From Oscheius tipulae (taxonomy: Eukaryota; Nematoda; Chromadorea; Rhabditida; Rhabditidae), in contig JASJZH010000006.1 of the NCBI GenBank assembly GCA_037178975.1, forward strand, positions 2,852,001 through 2,916,000: a stretch of 64,000 nt of DNA, written 5' to 3'. Shown piece by piece: positions 1 through 13,100 of the stretch. The notes below the pieces were generated by a model. The model was not told the origin of the DNA and made no database searches. It saw nothing but the letters and a program-made list of their open reading frames with translations. Every line of letters begins with the position of its first letter. The stretch's first letter is position 1. Both the position numbers and the translations under genes were made by a program.

Positions 1-1
1 C

Positions 2-169
2 CCATTGCCGCCGAATCTGCATGTGTCGCGTAAAAAGGAAGACATCCTAGCATGGGCTAAAATCTTGAATGAAAAACTGGGCAGCGGCAAAAATGAATAT
101 TTGACATTTCACAAAGGAAATTTCTCCGCAGAAAGGATATGTTCGTTTCCAATCCAATTGACGACGTAA
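2..169 (+). CDS. Possible 3' end of a gene entering from the left edge
   Basis: Frame 2 is open from the first base to a TAA ending at 169, 55 codons. The peptide has a coding look (it contains LPPNLHVSRKKEDILAWAK followed by a charged stretch) with no stop, and no start codon is needed if the gene begins outside the window. I do not recognise the family. It could instead be a chance open frame: no splice acceptor is visible because the start is cut off, and nothing downstream supports it. Inference only. Confidence 0.25.
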   Translation, partial: PLPPNLHVSRKKEDILAWAKILNEKLGSGKNEYLTFHKGNFSAERICSFPIQLTT

Positions 170-3100
170 CAACACAAAGTGACCCATATTTGAATTGTCT
201 CGAATAACTGACTAACTCGCCTTTTCATCCTACTAGTGAGAAAAAGGGCAAAGTCATGAACATGGGATGCATAACTCTGTGATAGATAGACCATGAGCTC
301 ATTTTTGCACATGAGAAGGTCTCAAAAGACAAATTATAATGCGAAAGGGCAGAAATAAAGTACTGAAGAATATCGAAGGCTGGAAGTATCATTGCAAAAA
401 AGGGCATGATCATTTTGGGGCAGCTGTTTATCAAAAGACATTTTCCGGACTACCTATAGAGGTGACTAGTCGTGCCTCAAAAGAACTTGAAATAGCGGAA
501 CCTCCCTCTATAAATGGAGGCCAGGAACCAGCGGGCCCTGCGCCTGGTTCCGGCCTACTGATCTAGACCATTTTCAAATGTTAATTGTCAAGAATTTTAA
601 AATAGCATTAACGGGATCAATCGTCTCGTTTGTGCACGTAGCCCACTCAACCCTGTCACCGCAATAAAACGCGTAATCACACCAAAAAAGAAGTTGACTA
701 CATTAAAGTCTTGAATTAGAACAAAACGGATTTGGCGACGCAAAAGAGTACAAATTATGGGGGAAAATAATCTATGAGTTGACCCTAAGGTAGAAATCAT
801 GGGGTGAACGTCAGAAGATGTGAAATATTTAAAGGCTGTCTGAGTCTAAGAACGATTTCCCATCGCGAGAGATTCTCATAACTTTGTATGCATTGCATAT
901 ACGGAAAGTCGAGATCAGAAATCCATGCGACTAGGAAAGTAGAGAGCACAGCAAGATATTTCCCAGACAAAATCACGCCTAGTAGAAATTGAGGATTAGA
1001 ATGTGACGGTTGAAAAAGTGTAGTGCAAGTGGCATAAAAATCGTGCTCTTAAAGTTGATGAGGGTGCGACCTTCTTCCCGTTGGTGAGAGCCCCCGTTTG
1101 TAACATGGAAGGGACGGCCCGTCAGCTGTCTCCAACCGGGGCTGTTTTGCCTTCACCTCTGGTAGATGGGGTCGGGATCGCCCGGAACCTTCCTCGGGTC
1201 TCATGATTAGCAGCACAAGTTCAACTAAATGCCAGCAATGAGCACGAAATGAGAAAGATTAGCCGTATATCCTAGGAAGGCTAGAAAAAACGAATGGGGT
1301 TCCAAGTTGTCTGTCTTCTTAACAATGTTTAGCCCATAAAACATGCCCAAATCTTAAAATAATAAAAAGAATACAGCGCCAAAATATTCAAGGCTCTACA
1401 GCATAAACGTCACTCTTCCGTCTACACTTTGAACTAAAAACACATAGCATAATCACATTTAATGACCGAACAAAAGACCCATATGATGAAAGAATATTGA
1501 CCTTGTCTGAATAGCGGAAAACGCCTATCATTTCTTGTTTTGCCACAGGGAGACCGGATGAGAGAATCCTAAATGCACAACAGGGATATGAATGGAGATG
1601 TCAGGTCCAGTGTGATCTGAGATTAGTGCGACTTTGAAAGCACGTTCAAAAGATTAGAATGAGGGCAAGTTGCGTGAGAAAGATGTTGTTTGGAATGTTT
1701 TGATTCCTTATTCAGAGAAAGCTTGTAATGGAGTTACTTAGAGAGAAGTGCAAACAGATATTGGTCAGGAGTCGAACATCTCGTCAGGCACATCAAAACT
1801 TAGTTTTCTTCTATTTGGTTCAAATGTCACTCGAAAAAGTTTTTTTAAGTGCATCTTAAAACACTTGGCTGCTCAATGAGCTGTGATAGGCTTTATATTA
1901 TTGTAATAGCTATTAACTGACCAAAATACTTAGTTATTTTTTATGGCGGTGTGAACAGGTAAGAATAGCAACAAAACAATCTTCTATGAGCAAGCTAGAA
2001 CATACCATGGCACTGTAGAATGTGAAATAAATAAAGAAAAACAGAAAGAGAACATGTACGAAGTACCATCTTTGGCTTCAAACTTTGGGTAGGGCCTCTG
2101 ATACATTATTTAGAACGGCGTGTTTATCTAATGCCACCTAAGATAGCTTGCAGTATACGAAGGGCAGCGTCATGCAAACCAGAAACAGTGGGACTAAGTT
2201 CATCCAGATGAAGGTTCACGCAATATTTATGTAATGCTCTACGAAATTCTTTTGAAAAGAATACAAAAAGTCGGGAAAGTGAGCGTGCAAATTGAGTTAC
2301 CACATAAAAGAATTAGGATTTTGGGCGGACAACTTCTCTTCAACTGCAGGAGAAGAAGAACATGTTGTTATGACGTTTAGGGTGCTACTTATTTGTAGCT
2401 TAAAAGAGGAGCTAGTAATACTTTGGGAAATCTGAACAGGTTGTCATCTCGTGAGCTTTCTTCTATATCTCGGCATAGCCCGGATTTCCTTCGTGACGCA
2501 TAGACCTAATGGCTGCTTGGGTGTCGTGCCGTGTACTCATGTCTTGTATTCTAACGCATACAGCCTTAATCATTCACACTACGCGATATCATCATCTAAG
2601 AATCCACTACTACTAAAATCATATCAGCTCCAATGAGGAGTTTACAAGATAATAGATGAACTGGAAAGCGGAGAGCCTGGGGAGAGGCCATGTGTTTCAT
2701 TGGAAGTTTAGAAGTCCATTTCGGTGTTCCCTAGAGGCACGTAAGCGCCTATAAATCATGGCAGACAAGCGAATTTTGCTTTCAATAACGACACAAACAA
2801 GACATGCCGCCCGGACGAACTGTGACTCTTGATTTCCTGGTGTTCGCCTTCACAAATTTCAGTTCTGCAAGGGTCAAAAAGTTTAGTTCGAGTACGGGGG
2901 TTGGTGCTAATGGAGCAAAGTTGTAGCAACCCCGCGAGGTGGGCTTTACCGTGCCCTCGGGACATTCAGTAAGAGGCCGTGGGAGGAAGAAGCGAAGACT
3001 TTTGCCGGAGATGGTTTAGTCTTCAGCACGGAGCTTTTTGGAATGCAGACAAACATTTTTGAACGCTTACGAGTGTTTTCGAGAGTACAAGCGCGTAATC

Positions 3101-5500
3101 ATATCAACGGAAATTTGATCGCGAAGCAGTGTGAAAATAGCCTGTTTTGAAGCAGCTTAACTAAAAGTAATCATGATGATCATAAACAAACAGAATCTGC
3201 AAAAAGAAACTTTGAAAAATTGTTTTGATTTGGCAAACGGATCATTGTTCAGCCATAAGATTGAGCCTAGAACTGAATGAGGTCAAGCTGGCAAGCTCCA
3301 AACAAACAACGATATTATGACCGAAGGGAGACGGATAAAAAATGTGGTTAGTATATTGAGTTCACACCAATGTCGTCAATTGTTACCTTCACGTGGCTAG
3401 CAAAAACAAAATTCGGTTAATGTCAGCTTAAACATCAACCATCCTCGTGAAATCTCAGTGTCTAGGCAATAAATGTGAGCAAGAGCAGATGAGTCTAGCG
3501 CGAAACCTAGAGCCGAGCTATGGCCGCTCTATCTACGCTGTTGGGCTACTGAATAAATTAGAAATTCACACATACACGGTTGATTATGGCCTAAATAGAA
3601 TGGAAGTTCGGCCGCTGCGATTGAGGGATAGCGGGTTGAGTCCAACCATTGAATATTCAGGATGCGGGTCCCAATCACGCCCGAATTTCGAATCTTAAAG
3701 CTTCCATTTTAGCGCAAGAGGTAGTAGTCAAGACACGGGTAACCCAGCTGATGAATCCAATGTTATGATAACAAAATTTAACTGTATTTCTTGTTAAAGA
3801 AGGCTCCCGATGCCTCTACGAGCTGTCGCAGCCAGAGATACCATTACTCTCTGATACAATGACCACGAGTGTCCGGAGAAGGAAGAAGATGAAAGAACGG
3901 GAGAGATGATGATGGTCTCCTGGGTCCGCTTCACACTTCGATTATGGCCAAGAGGCTAGAAGGCAGAGGGACTTGCGCTCTTCTAAATACCTATGGCGCT
4001 CACGCGATGTCCACCTTCCAGGCTCCTATTTTGGTGCTCGAGGGAGGTCCAAGAATGAATTCAGTTAGTTTCAGTAATTGGTTGGCCAGATTCGCTGGAG
4101 TAATAGCTACCGACTAATCGGACAAAACGACGCCTGAGGCATCTGGGTAATGGCTAAAGGGACAGATAGATTCGTTGAAATTCTCCAATTCCAACAAATG
4201 TGCAGGGAATGTGGCTAAACAAGCTGGAATTGATGCTAGAGTGAATTGTAAGTATACAAAACAAACTCTCGAATCAACCTAAGATGCACCCAAACTTGAC
4301 TTGTGCGCTAGGCTCAACACCCCCAATAAAAAGATATACGCGCAATCAGGATGAAAAATACGCGGCAATCAGAAGTTAGGCAAAAGATGTTTACCCAATT
4401 CGGCTCAAAGAGTTCCCACGCCTAGCTAGAAACCATTTTTCGATAATATGCGGGGTTCACAACAATGGATTTTGAAGAAACCGTCAATGAAACCGTTTTG
4501 ACACAGTCTGACCGCTAATAACAGGAATTTGACAGTAAGAAAAGAACATTGGCTTCCTTTAGTTTTCTAGAACTTCTATCTTTCGTGCTTTGAAACACTA
4601 CGGTCAGTTAAAACCACAGCGTATTCGACTTACAAGAGTGATAAAAAAATTGTTGTTTTAATTGCCTTGTGGGATAATAATGCGTTTATCCTCGTGAAAA
4701 CCAGCATTTTGTCCTTATGACCAAAAGTGTGTGGGACGAACGACTCTTGATGTGAACATCTTGATGTGTGACCAATCCTGGACTAATTGATGTGATGTTA
4801 CTAATCGTAATCGTAGAACTAAAAAGTGGTGGAAAGGTCACGACAGGGGCAGTGGAGCATTCAAGGCGTCGAAAAGGTGCTATTGCACAAATATAAAATT
4901 CAGCATATTTATTGTCCTCCTCATTCTGTTCGTCTTGGCATGAAGTGCCATATCCAATTGATGGAGCAACTTTTGTAGACGTCTGGGCAGGATTTTATTG
5001 TCCAACTCTTTGTTGACTGTTTCAAGTGGAGCAGTTACTCGAAAAGCTTCTGTCTAAAAATAGAATGATTTTCATGACTGGCTACCTGGAGAACGTCCAT
5101 TTCGTTGTGAGATTCTAAAAACAAAGAAACTATGAAATTTTTTTTTGCAAAAGCGCAATTGTGTACGTGTATCTGCTTGTTTACCGTGGTCTGTTGTAGA
5201 CATAGAGCGGTTGGACGAAACCAGGGGTTCGATCCTGCCGGCAATCTTTTTTTTGTAAAAAATTATTTTGTAGATTTTTGTAGAGCTGAGTAAGAATATG
5301 CAATCATATTAATGCATTTTATTGAACTATCAATCTTTTCTTTTCTCTTCCACCACTACATTTCTTGATTAGAAGTGGAAAACCTTTCAAATTTGTACAA
5401 AGCCTCACGCGTAAGAACAAAGAAAGGTCGTATCTCGACCTAACAAATCTAACTTTACTAGCTAGTCCTTCTCAAGTCCACTGCTGAGCATGAATCTGGT
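170..5500. other. Intergenic, no recognisable gene
   Basis: Only short open frames under about 85 codons occur here on either strand, without family motifs or consistent exon chains. Contents I can name are a strong imperfect hairpin at 519-556, a local GC-rich patch near 1070-1200, and a box-B-like element followed by a T run near 5225-5255. The rest shows nothing I can support. Confidence 0.5.
519..556. repeat. Inverted repeat / hairpin
   Basis: GGCC-A-GGAACCAG at 519-531 is answered by CTGGTTCC-GGCC at 544-555, giving a 12-bp stem with one bulged A and a GC-rich 12-nt loop. It is the most stable simple hairpin I noticed in the left 7 kb. Function unknown. A TATAAAT-like string lies just upstream (about 509-515). 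Confidence 0.6.
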
Positions 5501-5503
5501 AAG

Positions 5504-6011
5504 TTATCCATAGTATTGTGAGTGTTCCAGTTGACTGGGAACATTTTCAAAAGTCCTCCTAACTACGAGTATTGTGGCCAGAGGACCGATTGCGGAGATA
5601 TGCTGATCCATTTTGCCTGAAACTTCCGCTTTTTGACTTGTCTGGGCCAAAAGAAGGAGGGTTAGTTCGCAACCAGTTAAACTACAAATAACTACAGTGC
5701 TCGCCAGTTTCTGTGACCTTAATTTTGACTTACACATTACGGTTTCAGTTGCGAGAATGATTTGCGTAGAGTGGTTAGGTTTTAGCAAAGGCTCCAACTT
5801 TTTAAACGTTCTTCATTCACAGAAATGACCTGACCATGTGACGAGAAGTCATTTTAATAGTTTCCCTCCCAGAAAGACTTTCCACCACCTGACCGGGAAC
5901 CAGTTGCTTCCGTAGCAGTGTACAAACAAGCCATATTACCCCACATTGTAAACATTGCCATGAACATTTGTTTAGGGGACATTTGCATACCCTGATCATA
6001 TAACACTTCAT
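5504..6011 (-). CDS. Doubtful two-exon open frame
   Basis: On the minus strand a 64-codon frame beginning at ATG 6011 can be joined in phase, over a possible 37-nt GT-AG intron near 5798-5834, to a frame ending in TAA at 5504. The joined product would be about 150 residues with a cysteine-rich start (CKCPLNKCSWQCLQC) and a hydrophobic middle. The size of the implied intron fits the introns of certain genes in this window, but no family is recognised and the splice sites are weak. It may be chance. Confidence 0.15.
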
Positions 6012-7031
6012 TTTTTAGTTCCGGTCAATCTGTCAGTTCTATATGACAAATTGGTTTGAAATCTGGCAAGTTTCGATCGTCACCGCCACTTTGATACTTC
6101 TTTCTTCTGAAATCAATCATTCCCTTTTGATCATTCGACAGCTGTGGCAGTGAAATTCTGTGAATCATTCCGGTTTGACGCAGGTTTCTTGTTGTCTAGG
6201 ATGGATTCTGTATTCAAGCGACACCGAAACAATGGAAAAATTCCAAAATCGCATGAAATCTCTCAGGTAAATAGTAAAATGACAAAAAGGGCCAATCTCT
6301 TACACTATTGGAAAGGCGACTATGCGTATTTTTCAACTCAAACAGTTCGGATGCCTATCTAGTTGAGTTCCTTCTGAAACTTAATGCGAATCTTAGCTTG
6401 TTGGTAGCAAAAATATGGCGTATATCACTAGACCGTTTCTTTTGAAATTGCCGTATTGGAACTTCTCGTTTGTAAACCAAAAACAGACGTTTCTAAAATT
6501 CCTAGAACAGTGCTATACTTACAGCTCATACTCTCACAGTTCAGGATAGCATTTATCTTACCCCAGAGTATTCTTCTGTCTACCAGCTTCTTTTCCAGCT
6601 ACTTTGTATCTCAAAAGTTCACTTACCGTAGAGCACCTTCAGTGGGGCGCGATATCAGCATAAGTAGAAAATCACTTATCAAATGACCTGGTCGGCAATG
6701 GATTATTTGCAATTAGGGTTTTACTTCTTGAGTTCGCGTGTAGGAGATGCCGCTCGTTGATCCTAAAAAGAACAGCGAAAAATGTGGCCATCGTAACCAA
6801 ATAAGCCCTGATTTTTGAGGACTTCTTCATCAGTAGCTCCAGTTATTCTCAGAAAATTGCCGCCCAGCACGCAGATTAGCTACAGCTATCGGGGCGGGAC
6901 CTAACGCACTCGATTACTGCAACCCCGGGCACCAATTGTGACTAGGTCATAGACCCGTGATGCCTCCGCCTCCCAACTCGGTTTTCTAGTGTGGAATTGA
7001 TTTTTCCTCATTCGACAGGAGCCAAAAACGC
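6012..7031. other. Upstream region of the PACS gene
   Basis: No convincing exon. A short frame starting ATG 6199 ends at a GT at about 6267, but its phase does not fit the first certain PACS exon. A possible acceptor (TTCGACAG, ending at 7018) lies just before the ATG at 7032, so an additional upstream PACS exon, or a trans-splice site, is possible. Confidence 0.4.
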
Positions 7032-10000
7032 ATGGAAAAGACCGGCGTAGTGTCCCAAAAGTTATTCGCCAACTGGGAAACCGACAGAACTGGATCCAGC
7101 GCAACACACAGGTGTTTGAATGCGTATTTCTCTAAATTTTTGTCTATTTCAGAGTTGTCTCTTTCGGAGTAACGCGTTTGTACCTCGGCTTTCCTACCCA
7201 GCAAGGGAACTCACTTGTTTTAACAGCTAAACTTCAGGTAACCTTGGTTTTTCAGTTTTGTGTACTGCTTGCTTCAGGGAGCTAAAAGAACCCTTCGTAG
7301 TAATGATATTCCGGTGACACTAGGAGGGCCCTCGGTCGACATGGACCTCGATGTCAGCTTTACTATTCAGGTGAGTACATTTATTAGTTTGTTCAATGTG
7401 AAATTTCTTCAGTACCCCCATTACCTTAAACATAAAAGCAATGTCCTTCAAATCATGGTACAAAGGAAGAGAAAATACAAGAATCGGGCGATTCCTGGAG
7501 GCTTCAAAACTTTGGCGATCGGTGAGCTTCCTTTACTTTCACTGACTGATGTTTCTTTAGGTATCATCAACCTATCCCAATTGCTCCAGCATGGTGGCCT
7601 CAGAGAAATCCTGCTTTTTGTAACGGAAGATTCAGATAAAGAGCTGGGAACAGGTTGGCAGATGTTCGCCTTCAAAAAGACAAAGAACCCATTTTAGTGA
7701 CCTCCGTCGGCAGGCTTAATCTGTCATCTTGCCAAACGGCGCCCTTGGAGATTGAGGAAAAGTTTGGAAAGAAAATCACATTAGCTGAGCAGGATGATGA
7801 CGAGGTATTTTTGCTGCTTTGGTCTTTTGATCATTTCTTCCTAGGAAGACTCTGAGAGCGAGTTTGACGATGTGGTAGATGATCTTCCCGAGCCGAGTAC
7901 TAGCCGAGTAACAGAAAGCGCTCGGATGGAACATGCCTTAAAGACAAAAATGCTTCGAAGAAAGAATCTGAAGCAGAGATTCGTCAATCTTTTGAGAAAA
8001 TTCAAGGCGGCGGAGGAGCAAGAAACTCGTGAGGTAAATTACTAAATAATGCTCCCTTTCTTCGGTGGTTGCTTTTGTTGCTATTTTTTCACTTTCGAGC
8101 GTTGTTTATTACAATATCTACTCAACGTTTTCAAAAAACGCCGTGTAATAACACTTTTTCTAGGGGAACCATTCAAGAGCAGGCTCAGTTTTGGGAACAC
8201 CAACTGCACAGGAGTTGGAGGCTCTGTTCGAGGAACTGGAAGAAATGAGTGATTCAGGTATTACCACATCCATAGTTTTTCAAAACATTCTTAAGATCCG
8301 GTAGAATGGGCGGACAACCAGTCCATCAAGTCTAACCCACGTCCTGCACTTCGTCCTTACTTTACTCGATCTAAAGAAATACTTCCGGCTATTTATGATC
8401 AGGAACAGGTTGAGACTCATTTTTTATGTAATCACACTTTTCATTCTTCAGGAATTTCTCTCCGACACTGACAACGATCCAACCGATCAGGAATTATCGT
8501 CCGATGACAAGGAAATGGCTGCCAGAATCGCTAATAGCAGACGTGGTCCAATTGAAGTTCCGCCGATCACGGTATGTCGAGAGCGATTATCCGATCATCG
8601 GCATATTGCAGGCAACTACCCCAAGGTCACAAAACAAGGTGTCAACTACAACTAGCGTACCCTTGACGATTTCCTCGGAAACCAAAGGGGTGCCACATTC
8701 TCAAACCACTGGATCAATCCACAAAAAGGACAGCAAAGTGCTCGAGAATCTTCGACAAATCAATGCCCAGGACGAGGTTTAGTGAATTTCTATTTAGTTT
8801 CATTATTTGTTCAGCTGCCTAAGCTTCTGGATAGCACAAACCGTCCTGTCAGGGTTTGGCTCTGTGCTACAGAGACAAGCTATCTCGCTCCTCTTGGTCT
8901 TCCAACAGTCTATTGCACAAACTTGTCTATAGCGAAAAATGTCTTGCATCTCGTGGTCACAAGGATACAGAACTTGTGAGCCTTGTATTATTTTTTGTAT
9001 TCTTTCTTTTAGCTGCAACTCAAACTCTGAGAATCCTCCAGTCTACATGCTCGGTATTATTGGAGGCGACAAAACAATCAGTCATGTTCTTCGGGCCTAC
9101 GTCGAGATTTTCAATATGAAATCCTCAAGTCCATGCTTGCCGTTCATTCGATTCATTCTCATTCCGCCTCCTCAATCATTGATCAGTCATCTTTTAGAAG
9201 GCAATCGCAGAACTCGCATGCCCTAATATGTTATTCAGATGCTGGCCCATTGCCGGAAGACTTGTGCCGTGACGTGTGGGAGCGATGGCCGGAAATGAGT
9301 CCAGAGGATCAGGCCAAGATTGGTACCCGTCTGGAGAGATTTGCCACCCAGGCTGCGGGTTGTCTTCAAATCCCTTATGGGGAGGTGATGCTGCAGATGG
9401 CAGATAAAAACGAGGCATGAAACTTGTTTTGTTTTGAAAACATTCAATTCAGTCTGAACAAGGACAGATCTTCGTTCCGTTCCTGAACGAAATCAGAATG
9501 GGTCAGAATGATGATGAATTTGAGACCAGTTCGCCTCGATTAGAAGACCTAGAAAAAGTGAAGGATTTCCTAAATGGAGGATCTCCACCTTGTAGCCCTC
9601 ACATCAAAGGGGATGCATGCGACCTGAACCTCGAATACTGGCTGGCAAAAGACGATCCGTTTTTGGAGGGATCCAAAAAGGAAAAGGGATCTCTCAAGAC
9701 TGCCTTCAAAAGTGTTCTCATTGCCAGGTAACACTTTCTTTTTCATATGAAAGCTTTTTTGTCAGAATATGGAATCAGCCACATCTGTACCTCAACTTTG
9801 TCAAAGAAAAGAGGAAAGAGAAGATGCTTATGAAACTGGGGATGAAGAAAGGACAGCGCTCTGAGGCCGAAGCTGCACCAGTCCATGTCACCAATGTCTC
9901 CCGCCTTCTTTGCATTGGATCTGGCAAGAATAATGATCTTACAGGTATTTGTACTGAGTACCTTAACATCTTTACTTTTTTAAGTTACGGTTGATGGAAA

Positions 10001-10106
10001 CCAGTACCGGCATGTTCGCTACTTCCAAACCACAGCCCAGTGGCAGACACACATCAAGACTTTCCCCATCGCAGGTCAAACTGCCGCTCTAACAGCCTAT
10101 ATGTGA
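7032..10106 (+). CDS. pacs-1: Phosphofurin acidic cluster sorting protein (PACS) homologue
   Basis: PACS proteins are cytosolic sorting adaptors that bind acidic-cluster cargo such as furin, together with AP-1/COPI, in TGN-endosome and ER-mitochondria traffic. Seventeen exons join in phase: 7032-7111, 7153-7237, 7278-7370, 7413-7521, 7561-7653, 7698-7804, 7845-8033, 8164-8257, 8296-8408, 8452-8571, 8612-8776, 8815-8975, 9013-9200, 9239-9414, 9453-9727, 9766-9944, 9985-10106 (about 782 residues, near the vertebrate 890-960). Visible family blocks: KLFANWETDRTG then VVSFGVTRLYL, the cargo-binding region (QRKRKYKNRAIPGGFKTLAIG), an acidic Ser-rich segment, LKQRFVNLLRKF, and the C-terminal domain ending in FQTTAQWQTHIKTFPI. 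The intron at 9415-9452 must use a GC donor. The donor of the preceding intron is ambiguous (GC at 9201 or GT at 9186, same phase). The true start may lie in an upstream exon. Confidence 0.93.
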
Positions 10107-13100
10107 TTCTGTTGTCCCCCTACGTGTACATACCCGAATACTTACCAAACGACTCCAATAGCGTTAAGTCGAACAATTCCCAAAATCAAATCCCTCACTC
10201 AACTTTCAAGGTTCCTTTAGACGATTCTTGCTTGGTGCTCATAGTCATTACCTGATCTGAAACACGGTTTTCTTTCAAACCTGCTCCTGCATTATGAGGT
10301 TTTCTTTAGGCTGTACTGCTCAGCCACTTTTTCAGTAAACGCTACTATATATCCTCGTGATTTTGTCTCGTTTTTATTAAGGCGGGAAAAGATTGGTCAG
10401 TTGACTCGCTAGGGTTTCAAATTACAGTTTGTTTGAAGATAGAACCAGCTCAGTATGCTCAGCAAAACAGAAACGAAGCAGAGACAAAGCCAAGAGATGA
10501 AAAAAGGGGTGAAACATTGAGGTAAAGAACAGTGAAAGACAAAGTTGGAACGTTGAAAAACAAAACTGTCTGATGCATACTTTCTTCAACACTGATAAAG
10601 GTAAATCAAGTGGTTTTCTTCATTTTTTACTACTGTTTGTGTGGTTGCAATTGTGTGTTTATTTTTCTTTAATTTTTCCAGGTTTGTTAGATTTGTTTTA
10701 GGCTTCCTATTCATTCGTTTTCGAAATCACATAATCCATACCCCATTTCTTTTGGTCCAACTCCTTCTGGCCTTACCACCCATTAAGCCATTGGAGATTA
10801 GCACCGTCGCTTCAGCACAAGTGGAATGGAGTAACTTGTTCTTTATAGAATCCATGCTCACTTCCATCTACTCTGCTTCTACCTCGACTGGAATCAGATA
10901 GAAGTTTCATAAGATAATAGAACGGATTGAGCAGGTATAACCTCCTGGTGTAAACCCTTGATGCCCTTGTGATAATCAATCAAACGGTTTTGGGGCTGGA
11001 GCAGCTGACAAGAGTTCACTCCTCCTGTCTGCCAGGTCCTCATCTTGTCGCATCGCTTTAACACTTCTTTTCTGGTGACACTGACGCACAAGCTTTCTTT
11101 TTTAAGGCAGCAATTAAACAAGGTCTCATCACATGTGCAGAATGCTTGTTAGTAAGGATGACCTCGTTGGAAGAGCAAGGAACATGTTTGATTTTTAGTA
11201 CTTGGAGAGGTTATTTAAACCGAGGTGTCAGATTTCTGTTTTTATACATCTATTGTTCAGACTGTGCTACTGTTTACTGTTTTACTGTGTTTTGGAAAAC
11301 TAGTGAACTTTCGAAAGTTTATATATGAAAGTAATGCGAAGTCAAAGAGAACCCGAAGCTGAACTATTTCCTTCCGAGAGCGGTCATTAAAGAGTCCAGC
11401 CTCAATGGGAGTAGAGTCCTTTACCCACGATGTCCTTGCAAATCTAATCAGTCGCATATTGGCCATCCCCAAAGTAATTCTCTACTTCCTGTTGTTCTCG
11501 TGGCCGCTTCCGACATCTAATGACTCCAATGTTTTCTTCCGGGCTCCTCTTTAGTGGATGTAGCTCTGATCTGCCCTCATAACTTTCTGACGCTTCATTG
11601 TAGTAACAGCTTTTCTGTTTCAAAAAGATCACGGACCAATGGACATCCAATAAAATTATGCTTGGGAGTTAACCTTGTTGCTCGAGTCTTTTCAAAAGGA
11701 ACACGTTGGTAAACAAGTTTGGATGAATAGCAGAAGGAATTCCTGATGTCATCTGTCCCGTAACAATGCCTCATGCTCTGCCTTTCGCTGAATTAGTCGG
11801 CTTCCAATAGCCATCATCAAAGCTAGCGTATCATTTTGAGATAGTTGAAAGGTGCTCATTATAGCTGAAGAATATTGAAATGAATGACATTCTAGAAATA
11901 CATTCGCTGAGAAACATTTGGTTTCCAGAAACACCTTTTCAAGATTCTTCAAAATGAACTTGCAACTCGATTTGGAAGGCCACCTCCGGAGTCCTAAAAA
12001 CCTAAAAAAATTCAAAGAATTCACTCAAACACCAAATCCACATTCTCACAGATTCTGGCAATGTTTGTAAAGCATTGATCTTTTTAGAAACACAGACAGA
12101 CAAAAAGAGAATTGAAGAGTGCTTGCGTTTCAAAAAGGCCAGTATAAGTCCAAAGCTTGTTATTTCCGCATTCAGCCTCTTCCGCATTACATTAGCATAG
12201 CAAAGTAAGATTTGACTGAATCACTAGGCTAAACTCTTCTCCAAAGAGCTGTTTGTCTTGATCTTTGCCCCAAATTCAATTATTGAAGATGTGACGATTT
12301 ATGCAAACATGTGTGAGAAGCTTACAAATTGAGTTGTTGCATCCTCCGAGCATGTTGTCATTACAAAGTCTAGCCAATTAAACTCCCCCACATGGTGCTT
12401 CCGTCTGTTTTTCAGACACTTTTAAAAGTGCCATTTCCATGAGATCGTGTCTGCTCTTTCGTAGACACACTGCATCACCGATTAAATTTTGAAACACATT
12501 GCTTTTCACTGTCACCTAGCCAAAAAAGATGACAGCGTATAAATTTTCCTTTGTTTTGTGTGTTGCAATCAAATCTTCGTACTTTTGTCGCGTGCAAGAT
12601 TTTCTATAACAACTCATTAACAGAGTTTTTCCGCCTATCGTATTCTCTTTATATTCCTCCAATCAAACGCAAAAATAGTTACAGAAAAAACATACTGAAG
12701 ATCCTCAGTTATTGGAAACATTGTCACAAGCTTCATAAAGCGACTAACAATTTGCATTTTTTTTATCTATCTCAATACATTGATGTCATTTGCAGCCTTG
12801 AATAGGAATCCAGTCTTTTGACAAGGAACTTCCGCTGCCTCGTTCAAAGTTCCTCCTGTTCATTGGTTTGCCCCTAACGTTTGGACCTCTAAAATGCTCG
12901 AGAAGGAATGTCAGTTCTCATTTTTAATCGCTTCCTTATAGCTTATTGTTTTTGTCAAATATTATAACAAACCCAGCTGTAATCCTATTCTGTGGCTAAG
13001 ACGATAGTTGCGTAAGAAAGTAGGTACGCAACGAAAGTTCTTGAACTCAACGACTCCCGTAGTGGTCCTTGAAAAACTCGAAGAAATAAAGACAAAACTT

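Noticed and set aside
5165-5255. Box-B-like GGTTCGATCC followed by CGGCAA and a run of eight T, resembling a tRNA gene with Pol III terminator
   Set aside because: The T arm is imperfect and no proper D or anticodon arm can be drawn; probably chance or a decayed tRNA fragment.
11257-12187. Cluster of minus-strand open frames (60-91 codons), suspected decayed transposase
   Set aside because: No DDE/DDD or zinc-finger motif and no in-phase splice chain.
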